Position numbers and translations under genes: made by a program. Shown here in pieces: positions 40,989-49,626 of a stretch of 49,743 bases of DNA. The notes beneath the pieces were generated by a model. The model did not search any database. It was not told where the DNA came from and saw only the letters and a program-made list of their open reading frames with translations. The DNA is from Oscillibacter sp. (GTDB lineage Bacteria; Bacillota; Clostridia; Oscillospirales; Oscillospiraceae), in NCBI GenBank assembly GCA_017937405.1, contig JAGBDS010000029.1, positions 1 through 49,743 of the forward strand, written 5' to 3'. Every line of letters begins with the position of its first letter. Positions within the stretch are counted from its first letter, which is position 1.

Positions 40989-41074
40989 TGGTGCGGCTGA
41001 CGGGACTTGAACCCACACGTCGATACGACACCAGCACCTCAAGCTGGCCTGTCTACCAGTTCCAGCACAGCCGC
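40989..41074 (-). tRNA. tRNA-Leu (anticodon GAG)
   Basis: 86 bases with encoded CCA. Acceptor stem GCGGCTG/CAGCCGC, anticodon arm CCAGC-TTGAGGT-GCTGG with anticodon GAG, long variable arm, T loop GGTTCAAGTCC. First gene of a three-tRNA leucine array read on the minus strand. Confidence 0.96.
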
Positions 41075-41160
41075 AAATTTGATTGCCCCCCCGGAAAAGA
41101 CTGCTTGATTATTATAGCCAGAACTTTCCCAATTGTCAACACCTAATTTCAGATTTTTCG

Positions 41161-41196
41161 AAAAAACCCGGATGGGGTCGGCCATCCGGGTTTTTT
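41161..41196 (-). terminator. Terminator of citrate synthase gene
   Basis: AAAAAACCCGGATGG pairs with CCATCCGGGTTTTTT over a six-base loop, 17 bases after the gltA stop. Confidence 0.92.
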
Positions 41197-41212
41197 GCCG
41201 TTTTTTGCAGGT

Positions 41213-42604
41213 TTACCGCTGTTCCATGGGCGTGAAAGAGCGGTGCTCCTCCACACACTCGTACCGGGGACGGATCAACTTGCCGCCTGCGGTCAGCTCC
41301 TCCATGCGGTGAGCGCTCCAGCCCGCGATACGGGCCACGGCAAAGAGGGGGGTGTACAGCTCCATGGGTAGGCCCAGCATCTCGTAGACGAAGCCGCTGT
41401 AAAAATCGATGTTGGTGGAGAGGGCGTCCTTGTGCCGCCGCTCCATCAGCAGCTCCTTGCCCACCTTTTCCACGTTGCTGTACAGCGCCAGCTCTTGGTC
41501 CCGGCCCTTTTCGGCGGCCAGCTGGTGGACGTAGTCCCGGAACACCTCACACCGGGGGTCGGAGCGGGTGTAAACGGCGTGGCCCAGACCGTAGATGAGG
41601 CCGCTGCGGTCGAAAGCGTCCTTATCCAGAATTTTGGTCAGATAATCCGCCACGCAGCCCTGGTCGTTCCAGTCCTTTACATGGGTCTTGATGTCGTCCA
41701 TCATCTCCATGACCTTGCTGTTGGCGCCGCCGTGGCGGGGACCCTTCAAAGAGGCCATGGCCGCCGCGATGGCGGAATAGGTGTCCGTACCGGAGGAGGT
41801 GACGACGTGGTTGGTGAAGGTGGAGTTGTTGCCGCCGCCGTGGTCGGCGTGGAGCACCAGAGCCACGTCCAGGGTCCGGGCCTCCAGCTCCGTATAGCTG
41901 CGGTCCTCCCGCAGCAGCCGCAGGAAGTTCTCGGCGGTGGAAAGCTCCGGCTTGGGCATATGGATGAACAAACTCTCTCCGGGCAGGCTGTACCGCCACG
42001 CCTGATAGGCGTAGATGGCCAGAACCGGCATGTTGGCGGTGAGCTGGAGGCACTGGCGCAGCACGTTCTCCAGGCCGATGTCGTTGGGCTTGTCGTCGTA
42101 GCAGAACAGCGTCAGGATGGCCCGCTGCATGGTGTTCATCAGGTCACGGGAGGGCGCCTTCATAATGACGTCCCGGAAGAAGTTGGAGGGCAGGGTCCGG
42201 TAGGACGCCAGCTGGACGCAGAAGTCCTGGAGCTGCTCCGCCGTGGGTAGCTCTCCGAACAGCAGCAGGTAAGCGGCCTCCTCGAAGGCGAACCGGCCCC
42301 GCTGGGCGGAACCCTTGACGATCTCCCGGCAGTCAATGCCGCGGTAGTACAGGATACCGTCGGCAGGGGTGATGTACTCCCGGTCGGCGGCGTCGGTGAC
42401 CACGTTGTAGGACTGGATCTCCGCCACGCGGGTCAGGCCGGTCAGCACGCCCCGGCCATCCTCATCGCGCAGGCCCCGCTTTACGTTGTACTCCTTGTAA
42501 AGGCGGGGGTCGATGTAATTCTTCTTCTCCCACTGCTCCTTCAGCGCAAGAATGGCAGGGGTGATCTCGCAGTAGGCGTTCTCCCGGTTTTCTTTCCAGA
42601 TCAT
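41213..42604 (-). CDS. gltA: Citrate synthase
   Basis: 463 residues. The catalytic residues are visible: His in VLHADHGGGNNSTFT, His in GLGHAVYTRSDPR and Asp in STNIDFYSGFVYEMLG. GILYYRGIDCREI and SLKGPRHGGAN are further signatures. The N-terminus is about 60 residues longer than in archaeal-type enzymes. It makes citrate from oxaloacetate and acetyl-CoA, feeding glutamate synthesis. It is a single-gene transcript with its own promoter; no aconitase or isocitrate dehydrogenase is near. Confidence 0.96.
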   Translation of the reverse strand: MIWKENRENAYCEITPAILALKEQWEKKNYIDPRLYKEYNVKRGLRDEDGRGVLTGLTRVAEIQSYNVVTDAADREYITPADGILYYRGIDCREIVKGSAQRGRFAFEEAAYLLLFGELPTAEQLQDFCVQLASYRTLPSNFFRDVIMKAPSRDLMNTMQRAILTLFCYDDKPNDIGLENVLRQCLQLTANMPVLAIYAYQAWRYSLPGESLFIHMPKPELSTAENFLRLLREDRSYTELEARTLDVALVLHADHGGGNNSTFTNHVVTSSGTDTYSAIAAAMASLKGPRHGGANSKVMEMMDDIKTHVKDWNDQGCVADYLTKILDKDAFDRSGLIYGLGHAVYTRSDPRCEVFRDYVHQLAAEKGRDQELALYSNVEKVGKELLMERRHKDALSTNIDFYSGFVYEMLGLPMELYTPLFAVARIAGWSAHRMEELTAGGKLIRPRYECVEEHRSFTPMEQR

Positions 42605-42643
42605 GGCAGGGTCTCCTCTCCGCTTTAAACAGATGATAATGCA

Positions 42644-42672
42644 ATATTAACACGGTACACTTTCATTTTCAA
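42644..42672 (-). promoter_or_regulatory. Promoter of gltA
   Basis: Minus strand: TTGAAA (42667-42672), 17-base spacer, TAATAT (42644-42649), about 40 bases before the start. Confidence 0.7.
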
Positions 42673-42757
42673 TGGGGAAACCCATAAAAATCAAGAAATT
42701 TTTCGGAATTTTTGCATGATATAGACAATCTCTTGCAAATAAAGGGTAGACCTTTGT

Positions 42758-42795
42758 AAAAAACGACGCCTCCCGCCATCGGAAAGCGTCGTTTT
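42758..42795 (-). terminator. Terminator of the sirtuin gene
   Basis: AAAACGACGC pairs with GCGTCGTTTT (42760-42795) across a 16-base loop and is followed on the minus strand by a T run. Confidence 0.7.
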
Positions 42796-42826
42796 GTGGC
42801 GTACATTTGTCGTTTTGTACAAAGAC

Positions 42827-43543
42827 TTACAACTGGCCCAGCACTTCCCCGATGGGGTCTGTGATGACCAGCCCGGCGGCCAGGTCCCGTGCCACCGCCG
42901 ACTTATTGATGAGCACCAGCTTGTTGCCCCGGTAGTAGTTGATAAGTCCGGCGGCGGGGTAGACGTTCAAGGAGGTGCCGCCGATGATGAGTATATCGGC
43001 CTCCGCAATAGCCCGGACGGAATCGTTCAGGGTCTTCTGGTCCAGTCCCTCCTCATAGAGCACCACGTCCGGCTTGACGATGCCGCCGCATTCGCACCGG
43101 GGAACGCCGCTGCTGTGGAGCATGAAGTCAAAGTCGTGGAATTTGCCGCACTTTTCACAGTAGTTCCGGTGGACGCTGCCGTGGAGCTCCAGCACGCGCT
43201 TACTCCCAGCAGCCTGGTGGAGCCCGTCGATGTTCTGGGTGATGACGGCCTTCAGCTTTCCGGCCTTCTCCCATTCTGCCAGCTTGTAGTGGGCGGCGTT
43301 GGGCTTTGCGTCGGGGGCCAGGAGCTTCGTCCGGTAGAAGCGGAAAAATTCTTCGGGGTTGCTTTCGTAGAACGTATGGCTTAAAATCGTCTCAGGCGGA
43401 TACCGCCATTCCTGGTGGTACAGTCCGTCGGTGCTGCGGAAATCCGGGATGCCGCTCTCGGTGGATACCCCGGCCCCGCCGAAGAATACGATGTTGCCGG
43501 AGCCGTCCACCAGTTCCTTCAGCCGTTTCACAGTTTCGGTCAT
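42827..43543 (-). CDS. cobB: NAD-dependent protein deacylase (Sir2 family)
   Basis: 238 residues, usual bacterial size. NAD-binding [16 protein letters not shown] and [12 protein letters not shown], catalytic His in [10 protein letters not shown], zinc site CEKCG...CECGG (about 130-155), and [14 protein letters not shown] near the end. It removes acetyl or other acyl groups from lysines with NAD, often controlling acetyl-CoA synthetase. It stands alone, divergent from the arsC-like gene with 38 bases between starts. Confidence 0.95.
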   Translation of the reverse strand: MTETVKRLKELVDGSGNIVFFGGAGVSTESGIPDFRSTDGLYHQEWRYPPETILSHTFYESNPEEFFRFYRTKLLAPDAKPNAAHYKLAEWEKAGKLKAVITQNIDGLHQAAGSKRVLELHGSVHRNYCEKCGKFHDFDFMLHSSGVPRCECGGIVKPDVVLYEEGLDQKTLNDSVRAIAEADILIIGGTSLNVYPAAGLINYYRGNKLVLINKSAVARDLAAGLVITDPIGEVLGQL

Positions 43544-43581
43544 GCTGACCCCTCCATTCTGAAATCAAGGAGACTTTTCCT

Positions 43582-43917
43582 ATGAATATCCAGATCTTCG
43601 GCTCCTCCAAGTCCTTCGACACGAAGAAGGCGGAACGCTGGTTCAAGGAGCGCCGCATCAAGTACCAGTATATCGACGTTCCCTCAAAGGGATTATCCCC
43701 CCGGGAGTACCAGTCCGTCAAGCAGAAAGTTGGCTTCGAGGCCCTGGTGAACACGAAATGCCGGGCTTACGAGGACCTGTTCATGGCCTATATCACCCCT
43801 GACGCCCAGGAGGTAAAGCTGCTGGAGCACCCGGAGCTGTTCCAGACACCCATCGTCCGCAACGGCAAAGAGGCCACCGTTGGGTATTGTCCCGATATCT
43901 GGGCAAAGTGGGAGTAA
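43582..43917 (+). CDS. ArsC/Spx-family protein lacking the active-site cysteine
   Basis: 111 residues, the usual length of the ArsC-like thioredoxin-fold family. IQIFGSSKSFDTKKAERWFK occupies the position of the redox Cys; family members normally show a Cys just before the DTKKAE segment, here Ser. The remainder (RRIKYQYIDVPSKGLSPREY, LFQTPIVRNGKEATVGYCPD) is intact. Without that Cys it cannot act as a classical arsenate reductase, so a binding or regulatory role like Spx is possible. The start follows CAAGGAG. The last 28 codons are present a second time 231 bases downstream. Confidence 0.85.
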   Translation: MNIQIFGSSKSFDTKKAERWFKERRIKYQYIDVPSKGLSPREYQSVKQKVGFEALVNTKCRAYEDLFMAYITPDAQEVKLLEHPELFQTPIVRNGKEATVGYCPDIWAKWE

Positions 43918-43929
43918 GCGAAGGGTGCT

Positions 43930-44054
43930 CCCGCGCCAAATGGCGCGTCCAAGCGTTTTGCTGTCAGGCAAAACCTTGAACTGGGAGGGCTCTGCCTGCC
44001 CAGTTGAGTCCAATGCGGGGTCCCCGCTGCGCCTGCGAAGCAGGCGTGGTGGGG
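43930..44054 (+). mobile_element. Four-hairpin repeat element, copy B (after the arsC-like gene)
   Basis: Element sense is the plus strand. H1 43932-43947 (CGCGCCA/TGGCGCG), H2 43955-43974 (GTTTTGC/GCAAAAC), H3 43979-44005 (AACTGGG/CCCAGTT), H4 44022-44054 (15-bp stem, GAA loop, three or more G-U pairs). Against copy A the third pair of H3 changes from A-T to C-G and the last pair of H2 from G-C to C-G, with pairing kept. No ORF and no transposase. Real and ghost arsC ends flank it. Confidence 0.7.
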
Positions 44055-44061
44055 TGCGCCC

Positions 44062-44148
44062 CCGGAGCTGTTCCAGACGCCCATCGTCCGCAACGGCAAA
44101 GAAGCGACTGTGGGTTACTGCCCCGATATCTGGGCAAAATGGGAGTAA
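44062..44148 (+). pseudogene. Ghost 3' end of the arsC-like gene (allelic copy)
   Basis: 87 bases, 29 codons with stop, encoding PELFQTPIVRNGKEATVGYC and then PDIWAKWE, the same peptide as the end of the intact gene at 43831-43917. The two differ at nine bases. All nine are third codon positions and all are synonymous (for example ACA/ACG, GCC/GCG, GTT/GTG, TAT/TAC). That pattern needs selection on protein sequence during divergence, so the copy stems from an orthologous allele. It has no start codon of its own. Confidence 0.88.
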
Positions 44149-44173
44149 ACAGGAAAGACAGGAGGCCTATCCG

Positions 44174-45034
44174 GTGAAGCAATTTTCTCCTCCGAAAAAC
44201 CCGTTTTTCCGCGCCGTCTATCTGTTGGCCCGGCGCTTTCTGCGGCATAACGTGGGGGCACAGAGCGCGGCGCTGGCCTTTTACCTGCTGTTCATGCTGT
44301 TCCCGTTCCTGATCTTTATCAGCGCCCTGCTGGGCCTGCTGCACCTGGATGTGGCGGGTATTCTGGCGGCTCTGGCGGAGTTCCTGCCAGCCCAGGTGGT
44401 GGATGTGGTGGAGGTTTACCTGACCTATGTGGGCAGCAGCCCCAGCCCCCAGCTGCTGGTGTTCGGCCTGGTGTTCTCCATTTATTTTCCCATGCGGGCC
44501 ACCAACGCCCTCATGCGCTCCGTGCGGACGGCCTATCACCTGGGGCCGGCCCACGGCGTGATCCAGGTGCTCAAGACGCTGCTGTACACGGTGCTGCTTA
44601 TCGCGGCCATCGCCCTGACCCTGGTACTGATGAGCGTTAGTGACCGCATCCTGGCCTACTGCGTGGCGAACTTCGGCCTTCCAGCCTTCGTCGCGGAGCT
44701 GTGGGCGCGGCTGCGCTTTCCCGTGGCGGCGGTGGTGGGGTACTTCGCCCTGTTCTTCCTGTACGCCCTGGCCCAGGACAGCCGCCAGCCCTGGCGGAAT
44801 ATCTGGCCGGGGACGCTGGCGGCCCTGGCGGGCTGGCTGTGCCTGAGCTGGCTCTACGCCTGGTATGTGGAGCATATCGCCCATTACTCCCTGCTGTACG
44901 GCTCCATCGGAACGGTCATCGTCCTGCTGATCTGGCTGAATATGAGCGCCATGGTCCTCATCATGGGCGCGGAGCTGAACGGTATGCTGATGAGCCTGCG
45001 AAAGGACCGGTTGGAGAAGGCAGAAGCGCCTTGA
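44174..45034 (+). CDS. YihY/BrkB family membrane protein
   Basis: 286 residues from GTG 44174 after AGGAGG; the upstream in-frame extension runs through the repeat element and is not coding. Six membrane segments. Family marks: HNVGAQSAALAFYLLFMLFP, YFPMRATNALMRSVRTAYHL, GYFALFFLYALAQ, SLLYGSIGTVIVLLIWLNMSAMVLIMGAELN. The family was once called ribonuclease BN in error; its true role (perhaps lipid or solute transport) is unknown. A terminator follows ten bases after the stop. Confidence 0.92.
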   Translation: MKQFSPPKNPFFRAVYLLARRFLRHNVGAQSAALAFYLLFMLFPFLIFISALLGLLHLDVAGILAALAEFLPAQVVDVVEVYLTYVGSSPSPQLLVFGLVFSIYFPMRATNALMRSVRTAYHLGPAHGVIQVLKTLLYTVLLIAAIALTLVLMSVSDRILAYCVANFGLPAFVAELWARLRFPVAAVVGYFALFFLYALAQDSRQPWRNIWPGTLAALAGWLCLSWLYAWYVEHIAHYSLLYGSIGTVIVLLIWLNMSAMVLIMGAELNGMLMSLRKDRLEKAEAP

Positions 45035-45043
45035 ATTTCAAAC

Positions 45044-45072
45044 AAGCCGGAGAGGAAGCTCTCCGGCTTTTT
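45044..45072 (+). terminator. Terminator of the yihY/brkB-like gene
   Basis: AAGCCGGAGA pairs with TCTCCGGCTT over a six-base loop, then TTTTG. Confidence 0.9.
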
Positions 45073-45113
45073 GTGTCCAAACCGTGAAATTTCCAGGAAT
45101 CGCCGTCCTTTTC

Positions 45114-45142
45114 TTTACTTTGGAGGTAAGATGCTCTAAAAT
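45114..45142 (+). promoter_or_regulatory. Promoter of the M29 aminopeptidase gene
   Basis: TTTACT (45114-45119), 17-base spacer, TAAAAT (45137-45142). Confidence 0.5.
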
Positions 45143-45184
45143 AGCACATATTAGAAAAAACACTGCGAAAGGATGAATGATTTC

Positions 45185-46417
45185 ATGGATGAAAAACTGC
45201 GGGAATATGCCTCTCTGCTGGTGCGGGTGGGCCTGAACGTCCAGAAGGGCCAACGACTGGTGATCTCCTCCCCAGTGGAGTGTGCCTACTTCGCCCGGAT
45301 GTGCGCCCAGGAGGCCTATGATATCGGCTGCAAAGAAGTAGTCATGAACTGGCACGACGATGCTATGGCCCGGATGAAGTACCTCCAGGCCGACGACGAA
45401 ATTTTCGATGAAGTCGCCCTGTGGCGCCGCCATTTCTTCAACGATTACGCCCTGGAGGGCGCGGCCTACCTCGCCATTTCCGCCTCTGACCCGGAGAATT
45501 TCAAGGGTGTGGACTCTAAGCGCATCGTCCGTGCCCAGCAGGCCAGCGGCAAGGCGTTGAAGGATTTTGACCGTCTGCAGATGTGCGGCGGCTTCCCCTG
45601 GTGCATCGCCTCCATCCCCATCCCCAGTTGGGCCAAAACCGTGTTCCCGGAGGATAGCGAGGACGAGGCCATGGAAAAGCTGTGGGACGCCATTTTCAAA
45701 GCCGTCCGCATCAGCGGCGACGGCAAAGCGGTGGAAAAGTGGGAGACTCACCTGTCCACCCTCCATGAGCGGATGGAGAAGCTGAACGCCCTGAACTTCA
45801 AGTCCCTGCACTATACCAACTCCCTGGGCACCGACCTGACGGTGGAGCTGCCCGAGGGCCATATCTGGGAGGCGGGCAACGACGTCACGTTGTCCGGCCA
45901 GGAGTATATCGCCAACATCCCCACGGAAGAGCTGTTCACCTCCCCCCTCAAGACCGGCATCAACGGCGTGGTGTACTCCGCCATGCCCCTGGTGAATGAC
46001 GGCACCATCATCGACAAGTTCCACTTCGTGGTGAAGGACGGCAAGATCGTGGAGGCCCATGCCGAGAAGGGCGAGGAGGCGTTGAGGGCCGCCATTTCCG
46101 TGGACGAGGGCGCCAGCTACTTCGGTGAGGTGGCCCTGGTGCCTTATGACAGCCCCATCTCCAACCAGAAGATTTTGTTCTACAATACCTTGTTCGACGA
46201 GAACGCCGCCTGCCACATCGCCTTCGGTGAGGCGTATCCCTGCCTGAAGGGCGGCCAGCAGATGACGAAAGACGAACTGAAGGCCCGGGGCCTGAACGAC
46301 TCCATCACCCATGTGGACTTCATGGTGGGTACGCCGGACCTCTCCATCGTGGGTACCACCCACGACGGGAAAGAGATTCCTGTGTTCGTAGATGGTAACT
46401 TTGCCCCGGATATTTGA
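45185..46417 (+). CDS. M29 family metallo-aminopeptidase
   Basis: 410 residues from ATG 45185, which has AAAGGA at good distance; the ATG at 45173 overlaps that site and is unlikely. Family marks: LLVRVGLNVQKGQRLVISSP, the CGGFPWCIASIPIPSWA block, and the C-terminal metal-binding half with NIPTEELFTSPLKTGINGVV (Glu), SYFGEVALVPYDSPIS (Glu), FYNTLFDENAACHIAFGEAY (Asp, Glu, His) and ITHVDFMVGTPDLSI (His, Asp). It removes N-terminal amino acids from peptides with two metal ions. Sixteen bases separate it from the next gene, so they form an operon. Confidence 0.94.
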   Translation: MDEKLREYASLLVRVGLNVQKGQRLVISSPVECAYFARMCAQEAYDIGCKEVVMNWHDDAMARMKYLQADDEIFDEVALWRRHFFNDYALEGAAYLAISASDPENFKGVDSKRIVRAQQASGKALKDFDRLQMCGGFPWCIASIPIPSWAKTVFPEDSEDEAMEKLWDAIFKAVRISGDGKAVEKWETHLSTLHERMEKLNALNFKSLHYTNSLGTDLTVELPEGHIWEAGNDVTLSGQEYIANIPTEELFTSPLKTGINGVVYSAMPLVNDGTIIDKFHFVVKDGKIVEAHAEKGEEALRAAISVDEGASYFGEVALVPYDSPISNQKILFYNTLFDENAACHIAFGEAYPCLKGGQQMTKDELKARGLNDSITHVDFMVGTPDLSIVGTTHDGKEIPVFVDGNFAPDI

Positions 46418-46433
46418 AAAGGAGAGAGAAACC

Positions 46434-46916
46434 ATGGCATACAAGCTGAGAGAGACTGACGAAAACGTTCTGATCTGCGACGGCGCCCGGGTGGCCGGGG
46501 ACGTGACCCTGTCCAAGGGCGTCAGCGTATGGTATAACGCCGTCCTCCGGGGGGACGAGGGCGCCATCACCGTAGGCGAGGATACCAATATCCAGGACGG
46601 CGCCGTCATGCATGAGGAGACGGTGGTAGGCAAGGGCTGCACCATCGGCCATAACGCCATCGTCCACGGCTGCACCGTGGGGGACAACGTGCTCATCGGC
46701 ATGGGCGCGGTGGTGCTGAATGGTGCACGCATCGGTAACAACTGCATCGTGGGCGCCGGGGCCCTGGTCACCGGCAAGATGGATGCCCCCGCAGGCTCTA
46801 TGATCTTAGGCAGCCCCGCCAAGGTGGTCCGCCCCTTGACGGAGGCGGAGATCGAGGGCAACCGGGAGTCCGCCCGGGGCTACCTCCATGCGGCGGAGCT
46901 GTACCGCAAGGGCTGA
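46434..46916 (+). CDS. Gamma-carbonic-anhydrase-like hexapeptide-repeat protein
   Basis: 160 residues from ATG 46434 after GGAGAGAG. Left-handed beta-helix with hexapeptide repeats (VLICDGARVAGDVTLSKGVS to IGNNCIVGAGALVTG) and the His ligands in MHEETVVGKGCTIGHNAIVHG. SVWYNAVLRGDEGAI carries the conserved Arg-Gly-Asp. Members of the YrdA/PaaY branch bind zinc or iron; carbonic anhydrase activity is shown for few. It follows the aminopeptidase gene closely. Confidence 0.92.
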   Translation: MAYKLRETDENVLICDGARVAGDVTLSKGVSVWYNAVLRGDEGAITVGEDTNIQDGAVMHEETVVGKGCTIGHNAIVHGCTVGDNVLIGMGAVVLNGARIGNNCIVGAGALVTGKMDAPAGSMILGSPAKVVRPLTEAEIEGNRESARGYLHAAELYRKG

Positions 46917-46968
46917 AAACGACTGAAAGGCAAGGGGAGAACGGCGGTTTTTTCGGTAAAACCTCCAC

Positions 46969-46996
46969 TTGCAACGAATGGCGAACATGATATACT
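46969..46996 (+). promoter_or_regulatory. Promoter of the MATE transporter gene
   Basis: TTGCAA (46969-46974), 16-base spacer, TATACT (46991-46996), 45 bases before the start. Confidence 0.55.
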
Positions 46997-47040
46997 GGCT
47001 TCCGACCTAAACGATTACCTCGGCAAAAGGAGCCATTTTT

Positions 47041-48387
47041 ATGAAGCCGTCTGCCTCTCCCCAGACCCGCCGGGTCTTTTTCCTGTCCCTGCCCATTTTT
47101 GCGGAGCTGCTTCTGCAGCTTCTGGTGGGCAATGTGGACCAGTTCATGCTCTCCCATGTGGGCACCGCCGCCGTGTCCGCCGTGGGCAACGGCAACCAGG
47201 TGATGCATGTCATCGTCATCGTGCTGGAGACCGTGTCCTCCGCCACTACCATCCTGTTGACCCAGAATCTGGGCGCGGGCAAGGCGGGGGAGAAGTGCGG
47301 CGAGATCGCCACGGTGGGCGTGGCGCTGGGTGCCATATTCAGCATCCTTGTGGGCCTTGTGACATTGTTTTTGCCCCATGTGTTGTTCACTGTCCTGCGG
47401 ACCCCGGCGGAGGCCTTTGACGGCGCCTGCCTGTACCTCCGTATCGTGGGCGGCACGGTGCTCATCCAGGGACTGTACATCGAGCTGTGCGCCGTCCTGC
47501 GGAGCCGCACCCTTTTAAAAGAGGTTGTGGTGGCCTCCGTGGTGATGAACTGCCTGAACGTGGCTGGCAACGCCGTCCTCATCAACGGCTGGCTGGGCCT
47601 GCCCCGGATGGGCGTGGCCGGGGCTGCCATAGCCACCGTGCTTTCCAAGGCAGTGGGGCTGGCACTGGTAGTCTGGCTGATGTGGCGGAAGTGCGACATT
47701 CGCCTTTCCCTCCGCCATCTGCGGACTTTCCCGGCGGAAACTTGTAAGAGCCTCCTGTCCATCGCCCTGCCTTCCGGCACGGAGGCGCTGTCCTATAACA
47801 TTTCCCAGACCTTCATCCTGCGGTTCATCAACCTGATGGGCACCACGGTCATTGCCACCAAGGTCTATGCCAGTATGCTGGCCAACGTGGCTTACGTGTA
47901 CGCCATCGCCGTGGCCCAGGCCACACAGATTTTGATCGGCTATATGCTGGGTGCCCGGAAGCTGGACGAGGTGGAGCGCCGGGTGTGGTCCACTGTCCGC
48001 ATCGCCCTGCTGGTGTCGGAGCTGCTGACCCTGCTGATCTTCCTGTTCTGCGACCCGGTTTACTCGGTTTTCACCCCGGACCCCGCCATTCATGCCCTGG
48101 GCCGGCAGATATTGATGGTGGAATTTTTCCTGGAGATCGGCCGGGGCCTCAACATTGTGATGACCCGTGTTCTGACCACCGCCGGAGACGTGTGGTATCC
48201 GGTGATCGTGGGTATCATCAGTATGTGGCTGGTGTCGGTCATCGGCGGTTGGCTGCTGGGCCACGGTCTGGCCCTGGGCCTGGTAGGTATCTGGATCGCC
48301 ATGGCCTGCGACGAGTGTATCCGGGGTGCGCTGTTTGTGCGGCGCTTCCGCAGGGGAGGCTGGCGGCAGCGGCGTCTGGTGCAATAA
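47041..48387 (+). CDS. MATE-family efflux transporter
   Basis: 448 residues with 12 membrane helices in two MatE repeats. First repeat: LPIFAELLLQLLVGNVDQFMLSHVGT and ATTILLTQNLGAGKAGE; second: IALPSGTEALSYNISQTFIL and ATQILIGYMLGARKLDEVER. The position of the NVDQFM Asp is typical. These transporters extrude drugs or metabolites in exchange for Na+ or protons; the substrate is not predictable. AAAAGGAG precedes ATG 47041. The next gene starts 28 bases after the stop. Confidence 0.93.
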   Translation: MKPSASPQTRRVFFLSLPIFAELLLQLLVGNVDQFMLSHVGTAAVSAVGNGNQVMHVIVIVLETVSSATTILLTQNLGAGKAGEKCGEIATVGVALGAIFSILVGLVTLFLPHVLFTVLRTPAEAFDGACLYLRIVGGTVLIQGLYIELCAVLRSRTLLKEVVVASVVMNCLNVAGNAVLINGWLGLPRMGVAGAAIATVLSKAVGLALVVWLMWRKCDIRLSLRHLRTFPAETCKSLLSIALPSGTEALSYNISQTFILRFINLMGTTVIATKVYASMLANVAYVYAIAVAQATQILIGYMLGARKLDEVERRVWSTVRIALLVSELLTLLIFLFCDPVYSVFTPDPAIHALGRQILMVEFFLEIGRGLNIVMTRVLTTAGDVWYPVIVGIISMWLVSVIGGWLLGHGLALGLVGIWIAMACDECIRGALFVRRFRRGGWRQRRLVQ

Positions 48388-48415
48388 ATCCGCACATTTT
48401 GGAAAGGAACCGCTT

Positions 48416-49579
48416 ATGGAATGGAACAAAGAAAACCTGAAGGGCTTGCTGCTGGTCGTCTGCGGCGGCGTGGCGTTCTACTGCGCCCTGCAGAATCTCC
48501 CGGCAGTGGCGGCGGCCTGCGGCTGGCTGCTGGGCATTTTGGCCCCCTTCCTGCTGGGAGCCGCCATTGCCTTTATCCTGAACGTGCCCATGCGGGCCAT
48601 TGAGCGGCACCTATACCCAAATGCGAGGCGGGGCGCGGCCCTGCGCCGCCCCCTGGCCCTGGTGCTGACCCTGGTGGCGGTCATCGGCGTGCTGGTGCTG
48701 GCAGGCGGCGTCATCGGCCCCGGCGTCAGGGACGCGGTCAAGTCCATCGCCAGCCAGGTGCCCGCCGCCTTTGACCGGCTGTATGACTGGCTGCTGGGCT
48801 TGGAGAAATACCTGCCCCAGATCGAGGGCATCGTCAACAGTCTGGAAATCGACTGGAAGAGCCTTTCCCAGAAGGCCATCCAACTGGCCCAGTCCTGGGG
48901 CGGCAGCCTTCTGTCCTCCGGCGGGGGGCTCATCGGGGGCGTGGTCAGCGGCGTCAGCACCTTCGTCATCGGCTTGATTTTCTCGTTCTACATCCTGCTG
49001 CAAAAGGAGAAGCTGTCCCGCCAGGGCCGCCAGGTGCTCTACGGCTTGCTGCCCATAAAGCGGGCGGACCGGGCGCTGGAGGTCCTGCGTCTGGCAAACC
49101 GTACCTTCTCCAGCTTCCTCTCCGGCCAGTGCACGGAGGCGGTCATCCTGGGTACGCTGTTTGTCATCGCCATGTCCCTCTTCCGCCTGCCCTACGCCGT
49201 GCTGGTGGGCGTGCTCATCGCCTTGACGGCGCTCATTCCTATCGTGGGCGCTTTCATCGGCTGCGGCGTGGGCGCGCTGCTCATCGCCGTCACGGACCCC
49301 TGGAAGGCGGTGGTGTTTGTCATTTTGTTCCTGGTGCTCCAGCAGATTGAGGGCAACCTCATCTATCCCCATGTGGTGGGCTCCTCCGTGGGTCTGCCGT
49401 CCGTCTGGGTGCTGGCCGCCGTGACACTGGGCGGCAAGCTGATGGGCGTGGCGGGTATGCTGTTCTTCATCCCCCTCTGCTCCGTGCTGTACGCCCTGTT
49501 CCGGGACTTTGTGAAAGGCCGTCTGACGGAAAAGCAGGTGCCTGCGAAAAAGTGGCGGGACCCGCCTCCGAAAAAGTGA
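48416..49579 (+). CDS. AI-2E family transporter (TqsA/YtvI-like)
   Basis: 387 residues from ATG 48416 after GGAAAGG. About eight membrane segments with a soluble central part (about 85-160: SIASQVPAAFDRLYDWLLGL, VNSLEIDWKSLSQKAIQLAQ). Conserved motifs are IGLIFSFYILLQKEKL, FLSGQCTEAVILGTLFVIAM, YAVLVGVLIALTALIPIVGAF and QQIEGNLIYPHVVGSSVGLPS. The family includes transporters that export signalling molecules or Na+. Short distance to the MATE gene suggests co-transcription. A terminator follows. Confidence 0.93.
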   Translation: MEWNKENLKGLLLVVCGGVAFYCALQNLPAVAAACGWLLGILAPFLLGAAIAFILNVPMRAIERHLYPNARRGAALRRPLALVLTLVAVIGVLVLAGGVIGPGVRDAVKSIASQVPAAFDRLYDWLLGLEKYLPQIEGIVNSLEIDWKSLSQKAIQLAQSWGGSLLSSGGGLIGGVVSGVSTFVIGLIFSFYILLQKEKLSRQGRQVLYGLLPIKRADRALEVLRLANRTFSSFLSGQCTEAVILGTLFVIAMSLFRLPYAVLVGVLIALTALIPIVGAFIGCGVGALLIAVTDPWKAVVFVILFLVLQQIEGNLIYPHVVGSSVGLPSVWVLAAVTLGGKLMGVAGMLFFIPLCSVLYALFRDFVKGRLTEKQVPAKKWRDPPPKK

Positions 49580-49626
49580 ACGCAAAAATCTCCGGGAAAA
49601 TTCCCCAATGTCATTAAGATAAGAGG

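Noticed and set aside
40730-41074. tRNA array as the attachment site of a present genomic island
   Set aside because: No integrase or island genes are nearby and core genes lie on both sides; only a short ghost end remains.
45038-46861. A 607-residue minus-strand open frame over the aminopeptidase gene
   Set aside because: Antisense shadow of two recognised plus-strand genes.
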